Of a stretch of 64,000 nucleotides of DNA, positions 1 through 8,585 are shown in pieces. Each line of letters opens with the position of its first letter. Positions within the stretch are counted from its first letter, which is position 1. Both the position numbers and the translations under genes were made by a program. The notes beneath the pieces are model-generated. The model had not been told where the DNA came from. It worked only from the letters and a program-made list of their open reading frames with translations, and made no database searches. The stretch comes from Roseibium salinum (lineage in GTDB: Bacteria; Pseudomonadota; Alphaproteobacteria; Rhizobiales; Stappiaceae): contig NZ_JAPEVI010000002.1 in the NCBI RefSeq assembly GCF_026240905.1, positions 62,001 through 126,000 of the forward strand, in the 5' to 3' direction.

Positions 1-1628
1 TTCCTCTTTTGATGAGCGGCGAGCTTGTCGTCGACGGTATCAAGCTCGATCAGCCGGTGGTTCAGCTTGTCCGCACTCCCGGTGCTGATCGCGGCGATAT
101 CAAGTCGGGCCTGAACAGCATCCTGCAAGCCGTTCTGGCGGCCGACAGCGCCGCAAAGAAAGCCAAGGTGATCGACGTCCAGGACGGGCGCATCGAACTG
201 GAAGACGGGAACGGCGGCCGCAGAGAAGAAATTGCGATGCCCCGGATGCATTTGGCCCGGGCTGACCGGCAGGATGCGCTCCATCTGGCCGGGAAGGTCG
301 AGTGGCACGGATTCCAGATCGGGATAGACGCCGATCTCGATACGCGTGACGGCACCCGGCCCGGCCTGTGCTGTGAAGGCGACGTGACGGTTGAGATCGC
401 CCCTGCGGAAACGGAGCCCGGCTCATTCGAAGTGCCGGTCCTGTGGGACAGCGGAACGCAGACCGATCCGGATGCCCCCCGCGACGAGCCCTATTCCCTC
501 AGCGAATTGCTGACACAGGCCACGGCCGCAGCTCCCCTCAGGCTAAGCGGTGCATTCAAGGCAGGAACGCAACACGTGCGGTTGGAGGACGTCGCCCTGG
601 AACTGGGCGACATCGCGGCGGCCGGTTCCCTGGGCGTCGACCTGGCCGGCGAGGTCCCGAGCATATCGGCGGAAATGGCCTTTCAGGAACTCGACCTAGG
701 CCGGCACCTGCATGCGTTTCTGCCGACCAGCCTCGATGAGGTTTTGGCGTGGCCGGTCCGCGCGGACGTCTTCGCGAACGCAGATCTTGATCTGTCGGCC
801 GTTGTCGCGGAAGCAGCACTTGGCGACATCATATTCGCCGGTCCATCGGTCCGGCTGGTGGGGAACAGGCGCGGGATAACGCTCACGCTGGAGAGGACCG
901 AAGTCGCCTCCGGCCGTATCCAGGGTCTGGTGACGGTCCAACCGGCCGGGCAGGAGGCGCTCGTCCAACTGTCCGGCAGCCTCGCGGATGTGTCGCTGGC
1001 GGATATCGGCGAGGCTCTCCGGCACGGCGCAGGCAGAATTCCCGTCGGGCAGGACCGGCCGCCGGAAGGCTACGTCACGGGATCCATCGATCTGTCAGGC
1101 AAGGGATCCACCCTCAAGGCGGTGACGCGTTCGCTCCGGGGGTGGGGCGCCAGCGTCGTGCGCGACGGCAGCCTGGCCGGGGCGGATATCGTGGCGACGC
1201 TGGAACGGGTGGCCGACAATTCCACACTCGTCGACGAAGGCAAACCGCTCATCCCGGTGGCAGGGCGAACCTATTTCTCCGCCCTCGTCGCCTCCGCGGC
1301 GGTGGCGGACGGCGTGGTGCGGGCTCCTCATATCCATTTCAGGGGCGAGAATTTCAAGATCGACTTCTCCGCCGACGTCGACCTGGCCCAGGGCGAAATC
1401 GAAGCGGCAGGAAGCGCGTCGCTGTTTGCCGCCAGCTCCGGGCAGGATTGGGAGACGCTGATCGAGCTCCCCTTCGGGATAGGCGGTACGATGCGCGAAC
1501 CGATGTTCGCCCCCGGCATACCCGGGATCGGCGGCACGCCGGCGACACCCTCCCCTGCAACCGATCCCGACGCCGAAGGCGCGGGCACTTCCCCAGATCG
1601 AAATGCGGCTCTCTATGACAATCAGTGA
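1..1628 (+). CDS. AsmA-family protein, C-terminal part (5' end outside window)
   Basis: The frame is open to the left edge of the window, so the N-terminus, with the expected membrane anchor and start codon, lies upstream; the internal TTG (9) and ATG (12) are not convincing starts. About 540 residues are visible. They are rich in alternating beta-strand sequence, and the C-terminal third has the AsmA_2-type signature: a G-S-I-D-L-S-G-x-G segment near residue 358, a conserved R-S-L-R-G and a G-A-D-I. AsmA-like proteins are inner-membrane-anchored periplasmic proteins linked to lipid transport and outer-membrane assembly. The C-terminal tail is low complexity (Pro/Thr/Ala/Gly). It overlaps the next gene by 26 bases, which implies co-transcription with a glycosyltransferase-like membrane protein. 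The family assignment is good; the substrate is unknown. Confidence 0.75.
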   Translation, partial: PLLMSGELVVDGIKLDQPVVQLVRTPGADRGDIKSGLNSILQAVLAADSAAKKAKVIDVQDGRIELEDGNGGRREEIAMPRMHLARADRQDALHLAGKVEWHGFQIGIDADLDTRDGTRPGLCCEGDVTVEIAPAETEPGSFEVPVLWDSGTQTDPDAPRDEPYSLSELLTQATAAAPLRLSGAFKAGTQHVRLEDVALELGDIAAAGSLGVDLAGEVPSISAEMAFQELDLGRHLHAFLPTSLDEVLAWPVRADVFANADLDLSAVVAEAALGDIIFAGPSVRLVGNRRGITLTLERTEVASGRIQGLVTVQPAGQEALVQLSGSLADVSLADIGEALRHGAGRIPVGQDRPPEGYVTGSIDLSGKGSTLKAVTRSLRGWGASVVRDGSLAGADIVATLERVADNSTLVDEGKPLIPVAGRTYFSALVASAAVADGVVRAPHIHFRGENFKIDFSADVDLAQGEIEAAGSASLFAASSGQDWETLIELPFGIGGTMREPMFAPGIPGIGGTPATPSPATDPDAEGAGTSPDRNAALYDNQ

Positions 1629-3150
1629 TCAGATAGACAGACCACACGGCCTTGCAGGAGGGATTCGCGTGTCGCTGGCGAGCCTCGCTCCACTCTTCGT
1701 TTTCGCCGTGTCTTTCTCTTTCTACACCCTGTGCCTGTTTCCGGGCCTCGGCGGTGAAATGAATTCCGGCGACTCGGCGAAATTCCAGATTCTCGGCCAC
1801 ACACAGATCCTGCTGCATGGCCCCGGATACCCGTTCGTGCAGTTGCTCGGAGCGCTGGTGCGCTTCATGGACCTGCCGCTGCCGCCGTGGCAGACCATGA
1901 CTGTGGTCATGGCGGTCATTCCGGCGTCGATCGCCAATGCGGTCGCATTCCTGTTCGTCCGCCACCTGACGAAGAACACGATTGCGGCCATTGCGGCCGC
2001 CCTTCTCCTGGGCAGTGCGGAACTCATGGCCGTTCAGGCCACCGAGGCGGAAGTCTATCCGCTGGCGCTCGCCTTCATCCTCACCACGCTGTTCCTGCTG
2101 GCCCTGTTCGTGGAAACCAGGAAGCTGGGCTATTTTCTGGCCGCCTGCGCGGTCTATTCGCTGTCCTTCGGCAACCATCTGATGATGATCATGCTGGTGC
2201 CGCTGTTTGTCTGCGTCACCGCGCTGAATTTCCGGCTCATCGTGCAGCCCCGCAACGTGGCCATCGTCGCGGCCTTCGTTCTGCTCGGCGCATCACAGTA
2301 TCTCTATCTGGCTCTCGTCGCCTACAGCCCGGACACCGCCTATTCGGAATACATGCCCCTGCCCCCGGAGCCGATGGAACTGGTCGACTATGTCAGGGGC
2401 ACCTATTTCGCCGACCTTTACGGGTCCGGACTAGCGTCAACGCGGACGCTGCAGTCGCTGGTCGTAACGCTTCGCTCCGCCCATCCCTGGTTTTCCGCGC
2501 CGCTCATCGCTATCGGCCTTGTGCTGTTCGCATTGGGCTGGTCGCACCGGGATCGCGCCTGGTACGGGCTGGCCGTCCTCTATGGCGGCGCCCTGGCATT
2601 CACGCCGTTCATGCTCTGGTACGGCGCCTACGACATCCGCGCCTTCCACCTGCCGGTCCTCGGACCACTGCTGGTCGCCACGGTCGCAGCCCATTTCTGG
2701 TATCTCGCCCGCTATCGGCGTCTGCGCAACGCCGTGGCCGTCCTTTTCGTGACCATCGGGGTGTTCCGGGCCGGCCATGTGGCCATGGCCCTGTGGGACC
2801 GCCAACCTCTGTTTGAGGGTCTCGAACCGGCCATTGTCAGGATGATCGAGGAAGCCCCGGTCGAACAGCCCCTGTTTGCGATGGCCTACCCGCTGCGCAT
2901 GGCAACGCTCTATCACGAGCTGATGGGCGATCTTCCCAGCGAACCGATGTACCGGGTCTGGTGGCGCGCCGTGCCCGAACTCGACACGCGCAGGGAGGTG
3001 GGCGGTATCGTCGTCCCGACGGACGGCTATCAGTTCGTCAACTGGATCGAACACAAGCGTCCCGAACTGAAATGCCAGACCCGGAAGATAGACCTGCCCG
3101 CAGGCACACGCTGGCCAGCCTACGCCTTTACCTGTGATGATTCGCAGTAG
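1603..3150 (+). CDS. DUF2723-family polytopic membrane protein, GT-C-like glycosyltransferase candidate
   Basis: A 515-residue protein with about ten hydrophobic segments. Features typical of DUF2723 are an acidic G-D-S motif in the first periplasmic loop (about residue 56), a G-P-G-Y-P motif (about residue 71), a T-E-A-E-V-Y-P motif (about residue 146) and an S-F-G-N-H motif (about residue 188). DUF2723 proteins resemble GT-C enzymes that use polyprenyl-phosphate sugars on the periplasmic face. ATG 1603 overlaps the AsmA gene; ATG 1615 is an alternative start. The operon directly opposite is predicted to make polyprenyl-phospho-arabinose, so a role as a D-arabinofuranosyltransferase is an attractive inference. 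No residue seen here proves donor specificity. Confidence 0.72.
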   Translation: MRLSMTISDQIDRPHGLAGGIRVSLASLAPLFVFAVSFSFYTLCLFPGLGGEMNSGDSAKFQILGHTQILLHGPGYPFVQLLGALVRFMDLPLPPWQTMTVVMAVIPASIANAVAFLFVRHLTKNTIAAIAAALLLGSAELMAVQATEAEVYPLALAFILTTLFLLALFVETRKLGYFLAACAVYSLSFGNHLMMIMLVPLFVCVTALNFRLIVQPRNVAIVAAFVLLGASQYLYLALVAYSPDTAYSEYMPLPPEPMELVDYVRGTYFADLYGSGLASTRTLQSLVVTLRSAHPWFSAPLIAIGLVLFALGWSHRDRAWYGLAVLYGGALAFTPFMLWYGAYDIRAFHLPVLGPLLVATVAAHFWYLARYRRLRNAVAVLFVTIGVFRAGHVAMALWDRQPLFEGLEPAIVRMIEEAPVEQPLFAMAYPLRMATLYHELMGDLPSEPMYRVWWRAVPELDTRREVGGIVVPTDGYQFVNWIEHKRPELKCQTRKIDLPAGTRWPAYAFTCDDSQ

Positions 3151-3509
3151 CGGTCACAGGAATTCTGCGGGCAGCGGCCCCTCAACCCTCAGAACAACCA
3201 GAACGCGTTGTTGATATCCCCAAGCTGCGCTCAAGGCGTTACCGGGATGAAGTCCTTGTATTCGTAAGGATTAATCGAACTAACGCCCCATATTACAGTG
3301 ATAATATTACTTAGGGTATACTCTAGGTAGTGATCCTTATTTGTCAATTTCGTGTATTGTTTGTGTTGCAAATTAGGCAGGTCTTCCGTATAGGCACGTC
3401 AACAAATGACCATCGCTATTAGCGCAAAGAAAACGCCTCCGCTGGGGTGCGGGTCGTATTGATCCGCTTCGGGGCTTTCAACTACATACATTCGATCAAG
3501 GAGACCTGA
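3151..3509. other. Intergenic region upstream of the DUF4185 gene
   Basis: About 360 bases without a convincing gene. The middle (about 3260-3385) is clearly AT-rich compared with the surroundings and probably holds the promoter of the secreted DUF4185 gene, though I cannot pick a convincing -35/-10 pair. A strong Shine-Dalgarno AAGGAG lies at 3498-3503, seven bases before the ATG at 3510. The AT-rich stretch could also be a site for a nucleoid-associated protein. Confidence 0.5.
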
Positions 3510-4721
3510 ATGGCACGGAGACGGCCGTATGCCTACGCTTGTGCTGCGTTTTTCATCTTCACCAACCTTGCCTATGGGGACCCAGTCATGGGAGATCCAG
3601 CCGGCGGAAAACTGGACAATGCTCACGGATTGAGCACGGCAAACACGAAGCTGAACGGGGTGCCGCAAACTCCGGTGCCGTTGCGCATCGTCGGCACGGA
3701 AAAGCTCGGCCAGATTACCGGCGAGGCTTCTCCGAATGACACGGCAGCCAAGTGGGACATCCACGGTACCGATCTGGGTCACATGTTCTGGCACGAGGGC
3801 GCTCTGTACATGGTCTTCGGCGACACGTTCGGCGCCAAGGGACCGTTCGGGCGGAAAAACTGGCGAAGCAACACCATGGCCCGCATCGCCGATCCCAACC
3901 CGCACAGCGGGCTGCCGATCGAAACGATGGTCACCGGAGCAGATGGCAAGGCGAAGGAACTGCTGGCCTCCCGCAAGATCGACGGCGTGGAGATGACGGT
4001 CATCCCGACACAGGGGATCTCGATCGACGGCAGGATGTATCTTCACTACATGTCGGTGCGCCACTGGGGCAAACCGGGGCATTGGGACGTCCGTCATTCC
4101 GGCATCGCCTATTCCGACGACAACGGGCAGAACTGGGTGGTTCCCGCCGAGGCTGTCGAGAAAAACGCGATCGGGTTCGAGCAGGTCGCCTTCGTACGCA
4201 AGAACGGCACGCTCTACACGTTCGGCATTCCGGAAGGCCGTTTCGGCGGCGTGAAACTGCGCCGGGTCGCCCCCAGGCACATTCTGGCGCGCAATGCCTA
4301 TGAATACTGGAACGGTACCCAATGGGTCCGGGACGCCGCGGCGGCCAAGACCATCGTCCCCGGCCCGGTCGGCGAACTTTCCGTGGCCTGGAGCGAGGCA
4401 CATGGCTGCTGGATCATGATGTATGGAGATCCGGACAAGCGCGCCGTGGTCCTGCGAACAGCCCGGCAACTGACGGGCCCCTGGGGCGAGGAACTGATCG
4501 TGGCAAAGCGAGACGATTATCCGGGTCTCTACGGTCCCTATATCGTTCCCGGCAGCGAAATCGACGGCGAACTCTATTACACGCTGTCACAGTGGGATCC
4601 GTACAACGTGTTCCTCATGCGCACGTCGCTGGAGCGGGACGTCATCGCCACCGCCGCCGCGCCTGACGCTCCGGCGAGCGAAGTCGCCGCGGACAGTGCC
4701 CGGGTCGTAAAGCAGAACTGA
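3510..4721 (+). CDS. Secreted DUF4185 beta-propeller protein, candidate endo-D-arabinanase (GH183-like)
   Basis: A 403-residue protein with a basic N-terminus, a hydrophobic core and a small-residue region (about residues 1-23) typical of a Sec signal peptide, so it is probably periplasmic or secreted. The body matches DUF4185: a D-I-H-G-T-D-L-G opening (about residue 82), V-F-G-D-T-F (about residue 104), an N-W-R-S-N segment soon after, and repeated blade-like W/Y-rich strands to the end. Some DUF4185 proteins have been shown to be endo-D-arabinofuranosidases (family GH183) acting on mycobacterial arabinan. The facing operon is predicted to make the D-arabinose donor, so a trimming or remodelling role on a home-made D-arabinan is plausible. 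The activity is inferred. Start ATG 3510 has a good AAGGAG. A hairpin follows the stop codon. Confidence 0.72.
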   Translation: MARRRPYAYACAAFFIFTNLAYGDPVMGDPAGGKLDNAHGLSTANTKLNGVPQTPVPLRIVGTEKLGQITGEASPNDTAAKWDIHGTDLGHMFWHEGALYMVFGDTFGAKGPFGRKNWRSNTMARIADPNPHSGLPIETMVTGADGKAKELLASRKIDGVEMTVIPTQGISIDGRMYLHYMSVRHWGKPGHWDVRHSGIAYSDDNGQNWVVPAEAVEKNAIGFEQVAFVRKNGTLYTFGIPEGRFGGVKLRRVAPRHILARNAYEYWNGTQWVRDAAAAKTIVPGPVGELSVAWSEAHGCWIMMYGDPDKRAVVLRTARQLTGPWGEELIVAKRDDYPGLYGPYIVPGSEIDGELYYTLSQWDPYNVFLMRTSLERDVIATAAAPDAPASEVAADSARVVKQN

Positions 4722-4727
4722 CAGCTT

Positions 4728-4767
4728 GTCCGTCGCCCGCTCCGCAGCTGCAGCGCGGGCGACGGAC
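4728..4767 (+). terminator. Hairpin after the DUF4185 gene
   Basis: Perfect 13-bp stem: GTCCGTCGCCCGC at 4728-4740 pairs with GCGGGCGACGGAC at 4755-4767. The 14-nt loop itself contains the palindrome GCAGCTGC. It starts seven bases after the stop codon. There is no clear T-tract, so it may be an mRNA-stabilising hairpin or a weak terminator rather than a canonical one. Confidence 0.6.
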
Positions 4768-5026
4768 GAACTTGTAAAGGTTTCACCACCAGAACTAATC
4801 ACAAAATTGCACAGAATTCGGCTTATTTTTCTCGCATTTTACTTTCCCTGATCATGCTGAGCACCTTCTCCCCTTGGAGGGGGCGAATATTCCTTCAGCA
4901 GACCTCGTCCAGAACTTCTTTTCGCCATGACGTATCCGTACGCTGAAGGATAGCGTTGCGGTCCGGGTTGCTTCCCGTGGCACGGCGTAGTCTGCCGAAC
5001 TCCCGGCGGAAGTCTATTTCTTTGAC

Positions 5027-6361
5027 GTGGAGGCTCACGTGCGAGCGATAACGCCTTCGGCAACCGGGCCGAGCGAAACGGGCACCCGAAGCTATATCGA
5101 CGTACCCCGGTTGGGCTGGTACATCGCCCTGCCCTGCCTTGCGATACTGCTGACCGTGTTCCATCGTCTGGCGACCGGGGTCTGGTGGCTGGCCGATCCG
5201 GTGAGGATGGCCGACTTCGTCGCCGGAGCCCCTTTCCAGTACCGGGTGCTGCTTCCGGCGATCGTCGCGGGCATAACGGACGTCGCCCCCTGGCTGGGCG
5301 TGAATGTCGTGTTCACATTCCTCGAAGTCGCGACCTGGATTCTCCTGATCGTTGCCGCCCATCGCGTGCTGGCGGCACTCGACATCGGCGGCTCGGATTT
5401 CGTGCGCCGGCTTCTAGCCATCACCATCGTTGTGCCGGTGGCGCTCCACGTGATCGTGCCGGACCTGCGCTTTCAATCGACTTATCTCGTTGATTCCGGA
5501 GTTCATCTCTTGGGAGAATGGCGGCTGGTCGCGCTGTTCCGTTATGTTTACGACGTGCCTGCCGCCCTTCTGACGCTGGCGCTGGCGCTTTTTCTCATCC
5601 GCTTCATCCAGAATCCGGCCCCGCATCGTTTCGCCGCGTATCTCGGCGTGCTTGCGCTTGCCGCCATGAACCGTGAAACCGCCGTGTTCATGATCCCGGC
5701 CTCCATTGCCGCCTGCTGGGGCGTGCTCGACCGCCGGACGCTGGTGCTGGCGCTGATCGCGCAACTGGTTGTCTTCGCCGCCGTGCATGGCGGCGTCAAA
5801 TGGGTGTTCCCGGGGATTCCAAATCCGCATGCCAATGTGGGCGCGACCCAATACGAGAACCATCTCGTCCACAATCTCGGACACTTTTCCAGTCCGCTCT
5901 ACGCCATAACCTATTTCGCCCGTTTCAGCGCCGGGTTCTATCTGCCGGTCCTGCTGTTGTACCGCTACCTCGACCCCGCGCTCGGACGGATGCTGATCTG
6001 TTTCGCTGTCCCGTTCCTGGCCTCGGCGGCCTATTTCGGGCGGCTTGTCGAGCAGCGGGTGGTCGTGGAGGTCGTACCGCTGCTGTGGCTCTGCGCAATG
6101 CAGGCCGTGTGGGCTTACAGCCGTGCACAGGCGCGCGCGGCGGAAGCGATCCCGGTGCGTTATCCGCAAGACCTTCCCCAGCGGCCGGATCCTATCGGGG
6201 ACGATGGCGTGGCGGTCGTTCGCACGGACGCCGACTGGCTGCGCATTTCCGCCGCGCACGAGCGTGTTTCCGGGGACGGGCACGAACGGCACCCTGTGCA
6301 AGATGACACCCCTCCCTCCTGGAACCGCCGGCGCGAAGCCGGTCATCCCGAAGTCCTGTGA
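5027..6361 (+). CDS. Polytopic membrane protein of unknown function
   Basis: A 444-residue protein with around nine to ten hydrophobic segments between residues 30 and 370 and a hydrophilic C-terminal tail of about 70 residues. Possible family marks are an F-Q-Y-R motif (about residue 69), an M-N-R-E-T motif in a loop (about residue 220) and a V-E-Q-R-V-V-V-E segment near residue 343. Such proteins are common in polysaccharide clusters but I know no assigned function. The start is GTG 5027 or GTG 5039; neither has a strong ribosome binding site. It lies between the DUF4185 gene and the arylsulfotransferase-like gene on the same strand, so it may take part in building or moving the same glycan. 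Confidence 0.6.
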   Translation: MEAHVRAITPSATGPSETGTRSYIDVPRLGWYIALPCLAILLTVFHRLATGVWWLADPVRMADFVAGAPFQYRVLLPAIVAGITDVAPWLGVNVVFTFLEVATWILLIVAAHRVLAALDIGGSDFVRRLLAITIVVPVALHVIVPDLRFQSTYLVDSGVHLLGEWRLVALFRYVYDVPAALLTLALALFLIRFIQNPAPHRFAAYLGVLALAAMNRETAVFMIPASIAACWGVLDRRTLVLALIAQLVVFAAVHGGVKWVFPGIPNPHANVGATQYENHLVHNLGHFSSPLYAITYFARFSAGFYLPVLLLYRYLDPALGRMLICFAVPFLASAAYFGRLVEQRVVVEVVPLLWLCAMQAVWAYSRAQARAAEAIPVRYPQDLPQRPDPIGDDGVAVVRTDADWLRISAAHERVSGDGHERHPVQDDTPPSWNRRREAGHPEVL

Positions 6362-6427
6362 ACACGTATTGCGAACCTTCACGCTAGGGTCTGTTGAACT
6401 CAGTCCAATTTTAGAAAAGGTACTACG

Positions 6428-7750
6428 ATGATGGAGAAAATCGGCTCGGCCGTCTTCGTCCTTATGGTCATGTTTCTTGCGTTTGTGGCAGGAGCCATGG
6501 TGATGCTTGAAAAGACCTTCCCGCACGATCTGTTTCGAGACGCCTATCGGGCGTGGGAAGCTGTCAAACTCCAGGACGAGATCACCAGCGACCCCGTCCG
6601 GGCCAATCTCTACCAGCCGGCCCGCACCGACGGCCGCGGCGTCACCCGGTACGATGAAGCCAAGGCCTTTCCCGGCTACACGCTTTTCACGTCCGGAGAC
6701 GATCAGGTCGCCCGACTCGTCGACATGGATGGCAACGTCGTCCATGAATGGCGGCTGCCCTTCAGCCAGGTCTGGAACGAACAGGCGGCCGTCAAGCAAC
6801 CGCAAGCCGACTCCATTATCTATATGGACCGGGCGAGGGTATTCCCGAACGGCGACCTTCTGGCGATGTACATATCCTCGGCCGATACGCCCTGGGGCTA
6901 CGGAATGGTCAAGATGGACAAGGATTCACGCCCGATCTGGAGCTATCTTGAACACACCCATCACGACATGTCCGTCGCACCTGACGGCCGCATTTACGCG
7001 CTGACCCATGCATTCAACTTCGAACGTCCGCCCGGCGCGCAGCAGCTCGACCGGCCCTATCTGGAGGATTTTCTCGTGGTCCTGTCGCCCGACGGCAAGG
7101 AGCAGAAGAAAATCTCCCTGACACAGGCCATGCTGCATTCGCGCTACGGTGCGCTGTTCGAGATCCTGCCCTATTTCACGCTGAACGATCCGCTTCATCC
7201 CAACACCGTCGAATACATCGATGCCGAAAAGGCGAAGAACTTCCCCTACGGACAGGAGGGCGATGTGGTGCTGTCCTTCCGGGAGCCGAACCTCATCGCC
7301 GTCCTGTCCCCGGAGACCGGAGAGATCACCTGGGCGGCACGCGGCGTCTGGCTGCGCCAACACAATCCCTCCATCCTGGCAAACGGCAATATTCTGCTGT
7401 TCGACAATCTGGGTGTGCTCCGGCGCGGCAACAGCTCCCGGGTTCTCGAGATCGATCCTCGGACGCTGGATGTGGCGTGGGACTATACCGGCACCAAGGA
7501 GGAACCGCTTCACAGCGTCATCCGCTCGAACGCACAGCGCCTGCCCAACGGCAACACCCTGATCACGGAGTCCGACGGCGGACGGTTGCTGGAGGTGACC
7601 CGGAACGGAGACATTGCCTGGGAGTATGTCAATCCGCTGCGGCGCGGGGACAGAGACCAGCTCATTCCGATCCTGAACGGCGCTCAGCGGATCGATCCGG
7701 CCATCTTCACGCCGGAGTTTCGGGAAACGCTCGGGCAACCCGCATCCTGA
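6428..7750 (+). CDS. Arylsulfotransferase (ASST)-like membrane-anchored beta-propeller protein
   Basis: A 440-residue protein with an N-terminal hydrophobic segment (residues 5-26) that should anchor it in the inner membrane with the bulk in the periplasm. The rest shows repeated blade motifs of the type x-D-G/N-G-x with P-N-G-N/D (for example F-P-N-G-D, A-N-G-N, L-P-N-G-N) and His-containing blade starts (H-H-D-M near residue 178, R-Q-H-N-P near residue 312, H-S-V-I near residue 360), as in the arylsulfotransferase superfamily. ASST enzymes move sulfate between phenolic compounds through a sulfo-histidine; many relatives in polysaccharide loci are uncharacterised. Start ATG 6428 is preceded by AAAAGG. 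Sulfation of a glycan is a guess from context. Confidence 0.7.
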   Translation: MMEKIGSAVFVLMVMFLAFVAGAMVMLEKTFPHDLFRDAYRAWEAVKLQDEITSDPVRANLYQPARTDGRGVTRYDEAKAFPGYTLFTSGDDQVARLVDMDGNVVHEWRLPFSQVWNEQAAVKQPQADSIIYMDRARVFPNGDLLAMYISSADTPWGYGMVKMDKDSRPIWSYLEHTHHDMSVAPDGRIYALTHAFNFERPPGAQQLDRPYLEDFLVVLSPDGKEQKKISLTQAMLHSRYGALFEILPYFTLNDPLHPNTVEYIDAEKAKNFPYGQEGDVVLSFREPNLIAVLSPETGEITWAARGVWLRQHNPSILANGNILLFDNLGVLRRGNSSRVLEIDPRTLDVAWDYTGTKEEPLHSVIRSNAQRLPNGNTLITESDGGRLLEVTRNGDIAWEYVNPLRRGDRDQLIPILNGAQRIDPAIFTPEFRETLGQPAS

Positions 7751-7751
7751 C

Positions 7752-7765
7752 GCGGGGAGCCCCGC
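7752..7765. terminator. GC hairpin between convergent genes
   Basis: GCGGG(G)AG(C)CCCGC just after the stop of the sulfotransferase-like gene, 80 bases before the stop of the convergent reductase gene. It is a compact GC-rich hairpin without a T-tract and could act on both strands. Confidence 0.4.
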
Positions 7766-7844
7766 CCGGGCGCGTTGCGGCCTCATACATAGCGTAATTC
7801 CGGCACGCGATGCGGTCGGGCAGGACCTGATCAGTTGCGGGAGA

Positions 7845-8585
7845 CTACAGTTCGATTCTCTTGAAAATCCGCCGGGGTATCAGGCGGATGACCAGCATGA
7901 TCCAGCGCCAGAACGACGGCACATAGACGAGGTCCGCACCTCTGGAAATGGCCGAATGGATCCGCTTCGCGGCATCTTCGGGCTGAGCCCACAGAACGCC
8001 TTTCTTGAACTCGGCGGTCATCGGCGTGTCGATGAACCCGGGCCTGATCGTGGTCACGCCGATGCCGGATTTGTGAAGCCGCTGGCGGAGCCCTTCCAGG
8101 AAGGTGTCGACGGCCGCCTTGGCGGCTCCATAGACGTAGTTGCTCTGCCGCCCGCGCTCGGCCGCGACCGAGGTGATCACCGCAATCTGTCCGCCCTTCC
8201 CGGCCTGCTCCATCATTCCGGCGACCCGGGTGAGCAAGGCCATGGTACTGAGGGCGTTTGTCTGGAACTCCTCGATCATGACATCGACCGAGGACTGGCA
8301 GAGCGACTGATCCGGCAGCGTGCCATGGGCGATAAACACGATATCAAATCCGCCGAGCGCCTCTTCCGCTTCCTTCAAGGCGGCGTCCTGCTCATCGAGA
8401 TCGTTGACGTCGAGCACGTGCCAGCCTGCCAGTTCCGCGCCGCGCACGGCAAGATCGTCGCCGGTCGCGCGAAGCCGCTCTTCACGCCGTCCGACAAGAA
8501 ACATCCGGTCGCCGTCCCGGGCAAACAGGCGCGCGGTCGCCGCGGCAATCGCCGAGGTCGCACCGATGATGAGAACCTTACGCAT
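7845..8585 (-). CDS. dprE2: DprE2-like SDR: polyprenyl-phospho-2-keto-D-erythro-pentofuranose reductase
   Basis: A 246-residue short-chain dehydrogenase. The N-terminal dinucleotide motif is G-A-T-S-A-I-A (a GxxxGxG variant typical of DprE2 relatives), followed by N-A-L-S near residue 110, the catalytic S in I-T-S-V-A, and Y-x-x-x-K in Y-G-A-A-K (about residue 149). In mycobacteria DprE2 reduces the 2-keto intermediate made by DprE1, completing epimerisation of decaprenyl-phospho-ribose to decaprenyl-phospho-arabinose. ATG 8585 was chosen because the fold begins there and it overlaps the end of the DprE1-like gene by 8 bases, a sign of translational coupling. The C-terminus is basic and hydrophobic, as expected for membrane association. 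It is the last gene of the operon. Confidence 0.82.
   Translation of the reverse strand: MRKVLIIGATSAIAAATARLFARDGDRMFLVGRREERLRATGDDLAVRGAELAGWHVLDVNDLDEQDAALKEAEEALGGFDIVFIAHGTLPDQSLCQSSVDVMIEEFQTNALSTMALLTRVAGMMEQAGKGGQIAVITSVAAERGRQSNYVYGAAKAAVDTFLEGLRQRLHKSGIGVTTIRPGFIDTPMTAEFKKGVLWAQPEDAAKRIHSAISRGADLVYVPSFWRWIMLVIRLIPRRIFKRIEL

Noticed and set aside
5414..6805. 463-codon frame on the - strand opposite the polytopic membrane protein.
   Set aside because: It lies antisense to a well-supported gene and its sequence is rich in Arg/His/Gly/Asp without domain features, as expected of a GC-rich antisense frame.
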